From the NCBI GenBank assembly GCA_051649305.1, contig JBOFGV010000073.1:1-64000 (forward strand): 64,000 nucleotides of DNA, given 5' to 3'. Positions 18,047-27,285 of this stretch are shown in pieces; within the stretch, counting starts at the first letter, position 1; every line of letters begins with the position of its first letter. The translations under genes and the position numbers were made by a program. The notes under the pieces were generated by a model, which saw nothing but the letters and a program-made list of their open reading frames with translations, ran no database searches and was not told where the DNA came from. The DNA comes from JADCCX01 sp051649305. Its GTDB lineage: Bacteria; Pseudomonadota; Alphaproteobacteria; Rhizobiales; Beijerinckiaceae.

Positions 18047-19222
18047 ATGGCAGATTATTATCCACTCCTTGTCAAAGCAGTTCAGGGTCTTGATCCAAAC
18101 ACTGCGGATGCCCGTCAGGGCATTTACGAGCGTGCGCGCTCTGCCCTGACACGCCAGCTTGCTTCGCTTGATCCTCCGGTTGCGCAAGCGATTCTGGATC
18201 GGGAGCTTGGCGCACTGGAAGCTGTCATCAAGCGGATTGAAACCGAGACCCGCGCTGTTGAACCTGTGCCCGCCCCTCCCCCCGTGAGCAGTGAAGCCAT
18301 CACACCTGCCGCAAGCATGCCCGATGCTGTGGTTGCAATGCCGCCAGCTGTCACACGGCCAAAAGCACCACGGCGGGACGTGTCAGCCAGCAAAAAACCA
18401 TTGATCGGTGTGGCTCTGGCGCTTGGCGTTGTCGCCGTTGCTGCCATTGGCACTCTCGCGTTTCTCAAGCGCAACGATCCGCCTGTAACAGCGGGACGAA
18501 ACGATTCTGCAACGGCCAGAACGACACAAGCACCAGCAGCACCAACGCCACCCAAGACGAACGAACGTGTCACATCCGATCAGCCGGGAACGCCGACACC
18601 ATCTGCGCCACCGCCGCTGTCAACGGCTCCTCCTGCTGCAACAACACCTCCGCCACAGGCCAATCCGCCTGCCATCGCCATTGCCAACCGCATGGCCCTT
18701 GTTCTGGAGGCACTCGACAAGTCGCAGAACGTGGTTGTGCGGCAGGGAACCGTGATCTGGCGCACCGAAATGGTGAGTGGTGGCCAAGGCCAACCTCTGC
18801 AACAGGCTATCAAGGCGATCATAGAAGTGCCCGATGCCAAGCTGCGCGCAGAAATCACCATCCAGCGCAACCGGGACAGTGCTTTTCCCGCGTCCCATAC
18901 TATCCAGACACAGTTTACAGTCCTTGCTGGCTCGGAAGTCGGACCCATCCAGAATCTCAGTCTGATGGAGCTGCGTCAGTCTGAAAACCAGCAGGGCTAT
19001 GCCGTTGCTGGTCAAGGCATCGCGGTGATGGAAAATGTTTTCCTTGTGGCTTTGACGCAGGTTGAACCGGCATCGAGCCGCAATGTGGAAATGCTGAAGA
19101 CACGGCCACTGCTTTATGTTGAATTTGCAGCCAGCAATGGACGTCGCGGCGGCATGATCATCGAGAAAGGTGTCAGCGGCCAGCAGGCCTTTGATGACGC
19201 TTTCAAGAGCTGGCAGCAGTAA
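18047..19222 (+). CDS. Single-pass membrane protein of unknown function
   Basis: A 391-residue protein, function not recognised. A helical N-terminal domain (residues 1-70; DARQGIYERARSALTRQL) is followed by a proline/alanine-rich linker, one membrane segment at about 118-140 (IGVALALGVVAVAAIGTLAF), a second Pro/Thr-rich linker, and a C-terminal globular domain (about 205-391) predicted outside the membrane (SGGQGQPLQQAIKAIIEVPD). It follows purA by 13 bp. Confidence 0.8.
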   Translation: MADYYPLLVKAVQGLDPNTADARQGIYERARSALTRQLASLDPPVAQAILDRELGALEAVIKRIETETRAVEPVPAPPPVSSEAITPAASMPDAVVAMPPAVTRPKAPRRDVSASKKPLIGVALALGVVAVAAIGTLAFLKRNDPPVTAGRNDSATARTTQAPAAPTPPKTNERVTSDQPGTPTPSAPPPLSTAPPAATTPPPQANPPAIAIANRMALVLEALDKSQNVVVRQGTVIWRTEMVSGGQGQPLQQAIKAIIEVPDAKLRAEITIQRNRDSAFPASHTIQTQFTVLAGSEVGPIQNLSLMELRQSENQQGYAVAGQGIAVMENVFLVALTQVEPASSRNVEMLKTRPLLYVEFAASNGRRGGMIIEKGVSGQQAFDDAFKSWQQ

Positions 19223-19237
19223 ACCGTCTGTCAGTCT

Positions 19238-22015
19238 TCAGCCACTGTTGCGAAGACCTGCCGCAATTCCGTTGATGCTGAGATGGATGCCTGTCACCAC
19301 ACGCATATCCTCATCACCCGAGCGGTGCCGCTTCAAAAGCTCGATCTGCAAATGGTTGAGCGGATCAAGATAGGGGAAACGGTTGCGGATAGACCGCGCC
19401 AGCAGGGGGTTGCCCGCCAGCAATTCGGATTGCCCGGTGATAGTCAGCAATCCTGCTTTGGCCGCTTCCAGCTCCGCTTGAATGCGTCCGAAGATGCTTG
19501 CACGCAGTGTAGTATCGGACACTAGTGCCGCGTAGCGCGAGGCAATGGCAATGTTGGTCTTGGCCATCACCATATCCATGTTGGAGAGCAACGTGCGGAA
19601 GAAAGGCCAGACCGCCGCCATTTCTTGCAGAAGTGCCATGCCCGCTTCACCGTGCTTTGCCTGATAGGCGGTGACTGCGCTGCCAAAGCCATACCAGCCC
19701 GGCAGCATGAGGCGGCACTGCGCCCAGCTGAACACCCAGGGTATCGCCCGCAAATCCTCGATCTTCTGGGATTTTGTGCGCGATGACGGGCGACTGCCGA
19801 TGTTGAGATTGGCGATTTCGCCGATAACGGTCGATTCCCGGAAGTAGCGTTCGAAACCATCGGTTTCATAAACCAGACTGCGGTACGCGCTGAAAGCAAG
19901 ATCTGACAGTTCCTGCATTGCCGTCAGATACTCCGGCTTGGCGGCGGCTTCCTGCCCGTGCAGCAGTGTGGCCTCCAGCGTAGCAGCCGCAATCACCTCA
20001 AGGTTGCGCCGCCCCAGTTCCGGGTTGCCGTACTTGGCTGAAATGACCTCGCCCTGCTCCGTGATGCGGATGGCACCCTGCACCGCGCCGCCGGGTTGCG
20101 CCAGAATGGCGTCATAGCTTGGGCCACCGCCACGACCGACAGAGCCGCCCCGGCCATGGAACAGCTTGAGGCGAATGCCATGACGGGCAAAGACTTCGAC
20201 CAGCGCTGTTTCCGCCCGGTAAAGCTCCCAACCAGACGTGAGGAAGCCGCCATCCTTGTTGCTGTCGGAATAGCCCAGCATGACTTCCTGCGTCCGCTCA
20301 CGGCTTTGAAGCAGCTTCGCGTAAAGCGGCAGCGCAAACAGTGCTTCCATGATGTCAGGTGCTGCCTGAAGATCGGCGATGGTTTCAAACAGCGGCACTA
20401 TATTGACATCAAGTGCCGCGGAGCCCGGACGCAGCAGGCCTGCCTCTTTCAGAAGCAGGGCGACCTCCAGCACATCGGATACCGCATTGGCTTTCGAGAT
20501 GACATAATTGGGCAAGGCCTCGCGGCCAAACTTCGCATGCTTGCGCGCCATCTCACGCAGGATCGCCAGTTCCGAGGCTGTTTCCGTGCTGTACTGACCA
20601 TAAGGAAGCGCCAGAAGGCGCGGTGTGGCAAGTTCAGCCAGCAGAACGGCAACGCGGTCCTTCTCCGGGAGGGACAGATAGTCCGTGCCGCTTGCGCTGA
20701 CACGCAACAAATCTGCCACCACCCTTTCATGCACATCCGAGTTCTGCCGGAGATCAAGGCTTGCAAGATGGAAGCCAAAGACATCCACCGCGCGCCGGAG
20801 ATGGCGCAGGCGGCCATTGGCGAGAGCGGCAGAACCATTGCTGCGCAGGGAATGGTCGAGCACATCAAGATCATCGCCAAGACTTGCAGCTGAGAGATAA
20901 CAAGCGTCGGCCGATGGGGAGTCTTCGTCCACACCTCCACCGCGCAAGTGCTGCAACGTGGCTTCCAATCTTGCCAGAATGACAGCAATGCTCAGGCGAT
21001 ACGGTTCATCACCACCGTGCACAGCCAGATTGCCCGGTATCTGGATCAGGGAAGCCGCCAGTGCCTCAAGCGCAGGCGAAACCTTCACCAACCGTGTATC
21101 GAGAGACAGCTCCGTCGACAGACGCTCCAGCTCCCGGCGGTAGAAGCCAATCACATGGGCGCTCTGCATGGCAAAGGCCTGCCTCAGAACCGGGGCGGTC
21201 ACAAACGGATTGCCGTCTCGATCCCCGCCGATCCAGCTGCCGATGCGGAAAAACGCAGGCAATCTGCCCGATGTTTGACTGGCACTGGAAGACTGCCTGT
21301 TCAAGGCTTCAAGCTCATCCTCAAGGGACGCATAGAGGCGCGGCAGCTGGCGCAGGAATGTCTGCTCGAAGCAGGCAATGCCATTGGCTATCTCATCGAT
21401 GACCCGCAGTTTCGATTTGCGCAGCAAGCCGGTTTGCCAGAGCGTGAGCACGGCCCGTCCCAGCGCTTCCTCGCTCTCAAGCTCTTCTTCTGGCGTCTGC
21501 CGCAGCATGTCGCGGGCCAGGAGAAGGTCAGCGATTTCCCGCTCGCGGTCCAGTGTGCTGCGTCGCCCCACTTCTGTCGGATGGGCGGTCATGACCGGAA
21601 AGATGCTGGCATTCTGGAAAAAGGCATTGAGCGTTGTGAGATCAACGCCCGCTCCCAGCGCATCGCTTATCGCGCGCTTGAGAGTGCCCTTGCGCGGAGC
21701 GGCCTCAACACCTGAGCGCGCCCTTGTGCGGCTGATGTGATGCTGGTCTTCGGCGATGTTGGCGAGGCGCGAGAAATAACTGAAGGCGCGGATGATATGG
21801 ATGGTCTGGCCACGGGAAAGACCGTCCAGCGTTGTCTCCAGCACGCGACGGGCCTCGTTGTCATCGGCCCTGTGAAAGCGGATGGAGTTCTGGCGGATGC
21901 TTTCCACCAGCGTGAAAGCCTCCTCGCCTTCCTGCGTGCGGACCGTGTCTCCCAGCAGGCGTCCGAGCAGACGGATATTGTCCCGGAGGGGCGCATCCTT
22001 GTCGATGTCTTGCAT
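19238..22015 (-). CDS. ppc: Phosphoenolpyruvate carboxylase
   Basis: A 925-residue anaplerotic enzyme making oxaloacetate from PEP and bicarbonate. The catalytic-histidine motif VMTAHPTEVGRRS is near residue 140, LGYSDSNKDGGFLTSGW near 580 and FHGRGGSVGRGGGP near 620. The C-terminus ends in the conserved glycine typical of the family (GIAAGLRNSG). Full length. It is convergent with the membrane-protein gene, with 15 bp between stops. Confidence 0.97.
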   Translation of the reverse strand: MQDIDKDAPLRDNIRLLGRLLGDTVRTQEGEEAFTLVESIRQNSIRFHRADDNEARRVLETTLDGLSRGQTIHIIRAFSYFSRLANIAEDQHHISRTRARSGVEAAPRKGTLKRAISDALGAGVDLTTLNAFFQNASIFPVMTAHPTEVGRRSTLDREREIADLLLARDMLRQTPEEELESEEALGRAVLTLWQTGLLRKSKLRVIDEIANGIACFEQTFLRQLPRLYASLEDELEALNRQSSSASQTSGRLPAFFRIGSWIGGDRDGNPFVTAPVLRQAFAMQSAHVIGFYRRELERLSTELSLDTRLVKVSPALEALAASLIQIPGNLAVHGGDEPYRLSIAVILARLEATLQHLRGGGVDEDSPSADACYLSAASLGDDLDVLDHSLRSNGSAALANGRLRHLRRAVDVFGFHLASLDLRQNSDVHERVVADLLRVSASGTDYLSLPEKDRVAVLLAELATPRLLALPYGQYSTETASELAILREMARKHAKFGREALPNYVISKANAVSDVLEVALLLKEAGLLRPGSAALDVNIVPLFETIADLQAAPDIMEALFALPLYAKLLQSRERTQEVMLGYSDSNKDGGFLTSGWELYRAETALVEVFARHGIRLKLFHGRGGSVGRGGGPSYDAILAQPGGAVQGAIRITEQGEVISAKYGNPELGRRNLEVIAAATLEATLLHGQEAAAKPEYLTAMQELSDLAFSAYRSLVYETDGFERYFRESTVIGEIANLNIGSRPSSRTKSQKIEDLRAIPWVFSWAQCRLMLPGWYGFGSAVTAYQAKHGEAGMALLQEMAAVWPFFRTLLSNMDMVMAKTNIAIASRYAALVSDTTLRASIFGRIQAELEAAKAGLLTITGQSELLAGNPLLARSIRNRFPYLDPLNHLQIELLKRHRSGDEDMRVVTGIHLSINGIAAGLRNSG

Positions 22016-22153
22016 GGAAACTCCGGGCCTTTCAGGACTTTGTCATATTCAACGAAAGTCTATGAAAGGGTGGAAAGCGCCAGCGCTGTCAATGCACTGG
22101 AGCGGGCAAGTGCCATGCGCTGCATGCAAATCTTGGTTCACATCTGTCCATTG

Positions 22154-22948
22154 TCACGGCGCTGGCCAGAGCGCATCACTCTTGCCGGTGAGGCGATAAA
22201 CCAGCAGGCCCATCCATTCCCGTGTTGCGGTGTCAGCGCGCCGCAGACCATCTGATACAGATGAGAAGCCACGAGTCTGATCCTGCCAGCCAGCTGTTCT
22301 GAAATCGACAGGATAGGCCACCACAGGCCAGTCAGCCTTGCGGAAGATGCCGACAGAGCGGGGCATGTGCCAGGCCGAAGTCACCAGCAGCCAGGTTTCA
22401 CCCGGTTTTGGGTTCATCAATCTCTTGCTCAAAACAGCATTCTCGTAGGTGTTGAGGGATTGGCTCTCGATCTGCACACGGTCCGGCGCAAGGCCCAGAG
22501 TGACCAATTGCTCGCGCAGCACCTCCCCCTCCGGTTTTGGCGCGTTTGAATAAACCCCCGCGCCGCCCGTGAAAAGCACACGGGCGGCGGGAAAACGTCT
22601 GGCAAGATCTGCCATCGCTATCACCCGCTCGCCGGCATCGTTCACGGCCATGGGTCCGTGGGCGAGGGTTTGCCGCTCCTGCACGGCCCCTCCCAGCACG
22701 ATGACACCATCGATCTGCCGGCCCTTCAAATCAGGCACCGGAAAGCGCGTTTCCAGCGGTATGATCAACCAGTTGGCGAGCGGTGTGAGGCCGACAAGCA
22801 CAAGCATCAGGAGGCTCAAACCCATCAAGCGACGCCCAAACCTCTGAAAACGGCTCCAGCAAAGCGCCGCGCCGAGACATCCAGCGAAGACAATCAGGTT
22901 TGAAGGCTCGAGAAGAAACCAACCGACTTTGGCAACGTGGTAAAACAA
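22154..22948 (-). CDS. YdcF-like DUF218 membrane protein (ElyC/SanA family)
   Basis: A 264-residue inner-membrane protein with two N-terminal membrane segments (about 12-30 and 38-60) and a periplasmic DUF218 domain (IDGVIVLGGAVQERQTLA to SAWHMPRSVGIFRKAD). Length and order match the ElyC/YdcF group, linked in other bacteria to envelope or lipid-carrier metabolism. It is not in an operon: 138 bp lie between it and ppc, and 559 bp are upstream of it. Confidence 0.85.
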   Translation of the reverse strand: MFYHVAKVGWFLLEPSNLIVFAGCLGAALCWSRFQRFGRRLMGLSLLMLVLVGLTPLANWLIIPLETRFPVPDLKGRQIDGVIVLGGAVQERQTLAHGPMAVNDAGERVIAMADLARRFPAARVLFTGGAGVYSNAPKPEGEVLREQLVTLGLAPDRVQIESQSLNTYENAVLSKRLMNPKPGETWLLVTSAWHMPRSVGIFRKADWPVVAYPVDFRTAGWQDQTRGFSSVSDGLRRADTATREWMGLLVYRLTGKSDALWPAP

Positions 22949-23507
22949 AGGATACCCTCAATGGTTAATTCTGGAAGCCTTACGCAGCGTCAGAAGTGCA
23001 TAACGCCGACTCCAGCATCATGACTATATTTCGTTCATATTAAAGGCATGGCCAAGTATCAATCAAACTTCTGGAATCATTGCATGATTTAAAAAAGGAT
23101 CATTTTTAGCGGTTTTTCATGGCTAATGCCTGCCTAACACCAATCTCGGAAAACCGGGCTAATCATGTGAAAATTAGACTCAATTTGCCCTTCCCAACTT
23201 GTCATGATGAACATTTTTCCCTGCCAATATCCTCGTGTTTCGGGGGTTCTGTTAATCCTCTTCGGCCCACACACTGAAGACCAACGGTGAGCCCTCGAAC
23301 AACAGTGCACCGGCACTCCAGGCATCCCGCACCGGATGCTTTCAATGGACCCGGTGACGGATCCGCCAGACACGGCCCCCGTCTGGCGGATCCCTTTTTT
23401 TCCAGATAATCCTCACATTGATGCGCCCGGCGCTTGCGTGATCAACCATTGCCCGTAAGATCGGAAACGCGGCCAGACATCCGTCTGGCTATCCACGGGA
23501 TATCCGA
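22949..23507. other. 559-bp non-coding gap, probable small RNA or leader region
   Basis: The half near the YdcF-like gene (22949-23110) is AT-rich and presumably holds its promoter. The plus-strand half contains possible hairpins (GCATCC-CGCACC-GGATGC around 23322-23339) and ends in a strong plus-strand terminator at 23359-23401, though no plus-strand gene lies between 19222 and 23508. The best reading is a small RNA or a terminated leader of the peptide-ABC operon. A 79-codon minus-strand frame at 23134-23373 overlaps the terminator stem and is not credible. Confidence 0.5.
23359..23401 (+). terminator. Strong rho-independent terminator without an assigned gene
   Basis: Perfect 13-bp stem GGATCCGCCAGAC (23359-23371) / GTCTGGCGGATCC (23381-23393) with a 9-base loop and a following C plus seven T. 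It is 107 bp upstream of the TTG start of the permease gene. Confidence 0.85.
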
Positions 23508-24431
23508 TTGCTTTCCTATGCCATCAAACGCCTTCTTCTGGCTGTTGCTGTTGCCATAACAGTGTCAGCCGCCAGCTTCATGCTGTTGCGGCTGTCCGGC
23601 GATGTGGCATTGGCCATTGCCGGCGAAGGGGCGCGGCAGGCGGACATCGATATCGTGCGCAAAACCTATGGTCTCGACCGGCCATTGATCGTGCAATATC
23701 TGGAGTGGCTCGGGCGCACGCTGGGCGGTGATTTTGGACAGTCGCTTTATTTTAAAACCAGTGTCGCCGGATTGATTGCCGCCAAGATTGGCACAACCCT
23801 CTGGCTCGGTTCCCTGTCGATCCTGTTTGCCCTCAGCCTCTCCATTCCGCTTGGCATCATCGCTGCCCTCAAGCCCAACTCATGGATTGACCGATTGGCG
23901 CTTTCTGTGGCGGTGGCGGGGCAGGCTTTGCCGAACTTCTTTTTTGCGCTGCTGCTGATCATGTTCTTTTCCATTCAGCTGCGCTGGTTGCCAGTATCGG
24001 GCAGCGAGACATGGGCGCATTTTGTCATGCCGACCATTGCACTGGGATACTATGTGACGCCGCCCATCATGCGACTGGTGCGGGCAGGCATGATTGAGGT
24101 GCTGAATGCTGACTACATCCGCACGGCGCGCGCCAAGGGGCTTTCTCCGTTCAGCGTCGTGATGAAGCACGCCCTTCGCAATGCGCTAGTGCCTGTGGTG
24201 GCGCTGGCCGCTGTCCAGCTCGGATTTCTGCTGGGTGGCTCGATCGTCATCGAGACGATCTTTGCGCTCGATGGTCTGGGCTATCTCGCCTACCAGTCGA
24301 TCACCCACAAGGATTTTCCGGTGACGCAGGCCGTGCTGATGCTACTTGCCGTCAGCTATGTCGTGCTGACGCTCTGCGCTGATATTGTGAACGCCTGGAT
24401 TGATCCTCGCCTGCGGACGGGCCGGTCATGA
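23508..24431 (+). CDS. Peptide ABC transporter permease (DppB type)
   Basis: A 307-residue inner-membrane permease. The N-terminus SYAIKRLLLAVAVAI and the EAA loop (DYIRTARAKGLSPFSVVMKH) are DppB-like. The likely start is the TTG at 23508 with GGGA seven bases upstream; no ATG fits the family N-terminus. It is the first gene of a five-gene run (two permeases, two ATPases, M20 peptidase) that has no binding-protein gene. Confidence 0.9.
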   Translation: MLSYAIKRLLLAVAVAITVSAASFMLLRLSGDVALAIAGEGARQADIDIVRKTYGLDRPLIVQYLEWLGRTLGGDFGQSLYFKTSVAGLIAAKIGTTLWLGSLSILFALSLSIPLGIIAALKPNSWIDRLALSVAVAGQALPNFFFALLLIMFFSIQLRWLPVSGSETWAHFVMPTIALGYYVTPPIMRLVRAGMIEVLNADYIRTARAKGLSPFSVVMKHALRNALVPVVALAAVQLGFLLGGSIVIETIFALDGLGYLAYQSITHKDFPVTQAVLMLLAVSYVVLTLCADIVNAWIDPRLRTGRS

Positions 24432-25327
24432 GCGCTGTGACTGAACCACTGACAGAAGTATCCGAAGGCCCATCGGAACGTGCGCGCCTGATGAAGCGGG
24501 TGCGTGGTCACGCTGGTCTGCTGACTGGTTTGGCCCTGCTTTCGATCATTGTTTTTGTTGCTGTGTTTGCACCGCTGCTGACAGTGCATGACCCCTACGC
24601 ACAGGATCTGACCAAGCGGCTCATCCCGCCCTTCTGGCACGAGCGTGGCACATGGCTGCACCCGCTGGGCACGGATAATCTGGGGCGGGACTATGTCTCG
24701 CGGCTGTTTCATGGCGCGCGTATTTCGCTGCTGATTGGCATCTCCGTGATGATCCTTTCTGGCACAATCGGAACCGTTCTTGGTCTTCTTGCAGGCTATT
24801 TTGGTGGCCGCATCGATATGGCCATCACCTTCATCATCACGGCGCGTTTGGCGCTGCCGGTGGTGCTTGTGGCGCTTGCCGTTGTGGCCATGGTCGGCGG
24901 CTCTTTGCCCGTCGTCATTCTGGTGTTGGGCCTGTTGAAGTGGGACCGCTTTGCCGTGGTCATGCGTGCAGCCACACAGCAGGTGCGGGCGCAGGACTAC
25001 GTCACAGCCGCGCAGGCCGCCGGAGCATCCACCTTCCGGATCATCTTCCGTGAAATCCTCCCCAATGTGGCGCCTCAACTCATTGTGGTGGCGACAGTGG
25101 AAGCAGCCAGCGCCATCCTGCTCGAAGCAGCCCTCTCGTTCCTGGGTCTGGGCGTCCAGCCGCCACTGCCCAGCTGGGGGCTGATGATCTCGGAAGCCAA
25201 GGCCTATATGTTTTTCTCATTCTGGCTGATTGCGATACCGGGATTTGGCCTCGCCATTCTGGTGCTTTCCATCAACCTTCTGGGAGACGGCCTGCGGGAC
25301 GTCCTCTCACCGGAAGGGAGAGCGTGA
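24428..25327 (+). CDS. Peptide ABC transporter permease (DppC type)
   Basis: A 299-residue inner-membrane permease partner. A long hydrophilic N-terminus precedes the first membrane segment (LLTGLALLSIIVFVAVFAPL), then the DppC motif HPLGTDNLGRDYVSRLFHG and an EAA loop (DYVTAAQAAGASTFRIIFRE). The ATG overlaps the stop of the DppB-type gene (ATGA), and its TGA shares a base with the next ATG, so the operon is translationally coupled. Confidence 0.92.
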   Translation: MSAVTEPLTEVSEGPSERARLMKRVRGHAGLLTGLALLSIIVFVAVFAPLLTVHDPYAQDLTKRLIPPFWHERGTWLHPLGTDNLGRDYVSRLFHGARISLLIGISVMILSGTIGTVLGLLAGYFGGRIDMAITFIITARLALPVVLVALAVVAMVGGSLPVVILVLGLLKWDRFAVVMRAATQQVRAQDYVTAAQAAGASTFRIIFREILPNVAPQLIVVATVEAASAILLEAALSFLGLGVQPPLPSWGLMISEAKAYMFFSFWLIAIPGFGLAILVLSINLLGDGLRDVLSPEGRA

Positions 25328-26295
25328 TGGCGCTACTCTCGGTTTCAGGATTGTCTGTTGATATTCCCACCCCCGGCGGGACGTTGCATGCCGTGCGGGA
25401 CATCTCGTTTCAGGTCGCACGCGGTGAGACGCTTTGCATCGTGGGTGAATCTGGCTGTGGCAAATCCATGACTGCCCTTGCCATGATGGGACTGCTGCCC
25501 AAAGCGGCCAATCGCACAGTGGGACAACTGCATTTTGACGGGATTGACCTCACCAAGGCAACGCCGAAAACCATGAACACCTTGCGTGGCTCGCGTATGG
25601 CCATGATCTTTCAGGAGCCGATGACCAGCCTGAACCCGGCCTACACCATTGGCGAGCAAATGACCGAAGGGTTTCGCCACCACAAGGGAGCGGACAAGGC
25701 CTCTGCCGTGGCGCGCGCCACCGAGCTTTTGACCAAGGTCGGCATTGCCAATGCGGGGGACAGACTGGGGCAATATCCGCATCAGCTTTCAGGTGGCCTG
25801 CGCCAGCGCGTGATGATTGCCATGGCCTTGATGTGCGGACCTGACCTGTTGATCGCGGACGAACCAACCACAGCGCTCGATGTGACCATACAGGCGCAGA
25901 TCCTGCGTCTGCTTGTCGACCTGAAGCGCGATCTTGGCATTGCGCTTATGCTGGTCACCCATGATCTCGGCGTTGTGGCCCGCGTCGCTGACCGCGTGGC
26001 CGTGATGTATGCCGGAGAGATTGTCGAGACGGGCACGGCGAAAGATGTCTTTGCAAGACCCATGCATCCCTACACACGCGGCTTGCTCGACTGCATTCCT
26101 GTGCCCGGCAAGGTGCGTCCCGGTGACAAGCTGGGCACGATTCCAGGCACCGTGCCTTCGCTTGTCGGCAACCTCTCCGGCTGCGCCTTTCAGCCACGAT
26201 GTTCTCTTGCGGCTGCGGCATGCCATGAGGCCATTCCATGGCATGTCTCGCCCGAAGGCCACGGTGTGCGCTGCGTGCTGGAGGGTCAGTCATGA
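25327..26295 (+). CDS. Peptide ABC transporter ATP-binding protein (DppD type)
   Basis: A 322-residue ABC ATPase with Walker A GESGCGKS, Q-loop FQEPMTSLNP, signature LSGGLRQRVMIAMAL, Walker B ADEPTTALD, and the C-terminal oligopeptide-transporter domain with GCAFQPRCSLAAAAC. I used the ATG at 25327 with GGGAGAG upstream; a GTG at 25324 is in frame. It partners the second ATPase that overlaps its stop. Confidence 0.94.
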   Translation: MALLSVSGLSVDIPTPGGTLHAVRDISFQVARGETLCIVGESGCGKSMTALAMMGLLPKAANRTVGQLHFDGIDLTKATPKTMNTLRGSRMAMIFQEPMTSLNPAYTIGEQMTEGFRHHKGADKASAVARATELLTKVGIANAGDRLGQYPHQLSGGLRQRVMIAMALMCGPDLLIADEPTTALDVTIQAQILRLLVDLKRDLGIALMLVTHDLGVVARVADRVAVMYAGEIVETGTAKDVFARPMHPYTRGLLDCIPVPGKVRPGDKLGTIPGTVPSLVGNLSGCAFQPRCSLAAAACHEAIPWHVSPEGHGVRCVLEGQS

Positions 26296-27272
26296 CTTCT
26301 CACGCAAGTAAGCCGCCGCTGATGCAGCTCCGTTCCGTCAGCAAGACCTTTGCGCTGGGCGGCGGATTGTTCAGCCGCGCGCGCAAGCTTAGGGCAGTAT
26401 CGGAGGTAGACCTCGATATTCGCCATGGCGAAGTGCTGGCGATTGTGGGTGAATCCGGTTGTGGCAAATCTACCCTCGCCAAACTGCTGCTCGGCTTGCT
26501 GCCGCCCTCGGCGGGCGAGATCAACCTTGATGGCAGCAACATCACATCGCTTGACCGCAAAGCTATTGCACGGCGCGTACAGCCTGTGTTTCAGGACCCC
26601 TATTCTTCGCTCAATCCACGCCAGCGCATTGTTGATCTCGTGGCCCTGCCACTGGCGATCCATGGTATTGGTGATGCCGCAGAACAGCGCACAACCGCGC
26701 TGGCCATGATGGACCGCGTAGGCCTGCCAGCGCGCTTTGCCGACCGCTATCCCAGCCAGTTGTCCGGCGGCCAGCGCCAGCGCGTTGCCATTGCCCGTGC
26801 GCTTGTTATGCGACCGGAAATCATTGTTTGCGATGAGCCGACATCTGCACTCGATGTCTCGGTACAATCGCAAATCCTGAACCTTTTGATGGAACTGCGC
26901 TCGGAGTTCCAGTCAACCTATGTCTTCATCAGCCATAACCTTGCTGTGGTGGAGCACATCGCCACACGCGTGGCCGTGATGTATCTGGGGCGCGTGGTTG
27001 AGCTGGCAGATTCCGCCACATTGTTTTCCAATCCGCAGCATCCCTACACACGCGCACTGCTTGATTCAGCACTCACGCCGGAACCGGGCAAAGGCGTGCC
27101 TGATACGGGCCTTGGTCTGTCCTTCCCTGATCCGGTCAATCCACCTCCCGGCTGCGCCTTCCACCCGCGCTGCGCATCGGCCATGGCTGTCTGCTCACAG
27201 AAGCACCCGCTGCTTGCGGCCCAAAATGGCCGGGCTGTCGCCTGCCACCTGCACAACACGCCCTCACCTTGA
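26292..27272 (+). CDS. Peptide ABC transporter ATP-binding protein (DppF type)
   Basis: A 326-residue ABC ATPase with Walker A GESGCGKST, Q-loop FQDPYSSLNP, signature LSGGQRQRVAIARAL, Walker B CDEPTSALD and H-loop ISHNLAVV, and a C-terminal dipeptide-transporter extension (GCAFHPRCASAMAVC). Start at 26292 (ATGA overlap with the previous gene) with GGAGGG upstream; the frame is open from 26238 but that part is not family-like. The M20 peptidase gene begins 13 bp after its stop. Confidence 0.94.
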   Translation: MTSHASKPPLMQLRSVSKTFALGGGLFSRARKLRAVSEVDLDIRHGEVLAIVGESGCGKSTLAKLLLGLLPPSAGEINLDGSNITSLDRKAIARRVQPVFQDPYSSLNPRQRIVDLVALPLAIHGIGDAAEQRTTALAMMDRVGLPARFADRYPSQLSGGQRQRVAIARALVMRPEIIVCDEPTSALDVSVQSQILNLLMELRSEFQSTYVFISHNLAVVEHIATRVAVMYLGRVVELADSATLFSNPQHPYTRALLDSALTPEPGKGVPDTGLGLSFPDPVNPPPGCAFHPRCASAMAVCSQKHPLLAAQNGRAVACHLHNTPSP

Positions 27273-27285
27273 AAGCTGACGGATT

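Noticed and set aside
23134..23373. A 79-codon minus-strand frame in the long intergenic gap.
   Set aside because: It overlaps the terminator stem, has no ribosome-binding site and codes for a cysteine/arginine-rich sequence with no domain.
23200..23401. 6S RNA or SRP RNA in the gap before the peptide-ABC operon.
   Set aside because: I could not match the conserved core of either, and 6S usually lies beside zapA or ygfA, neither of which is here. It remains an unnamed RNA candidate.
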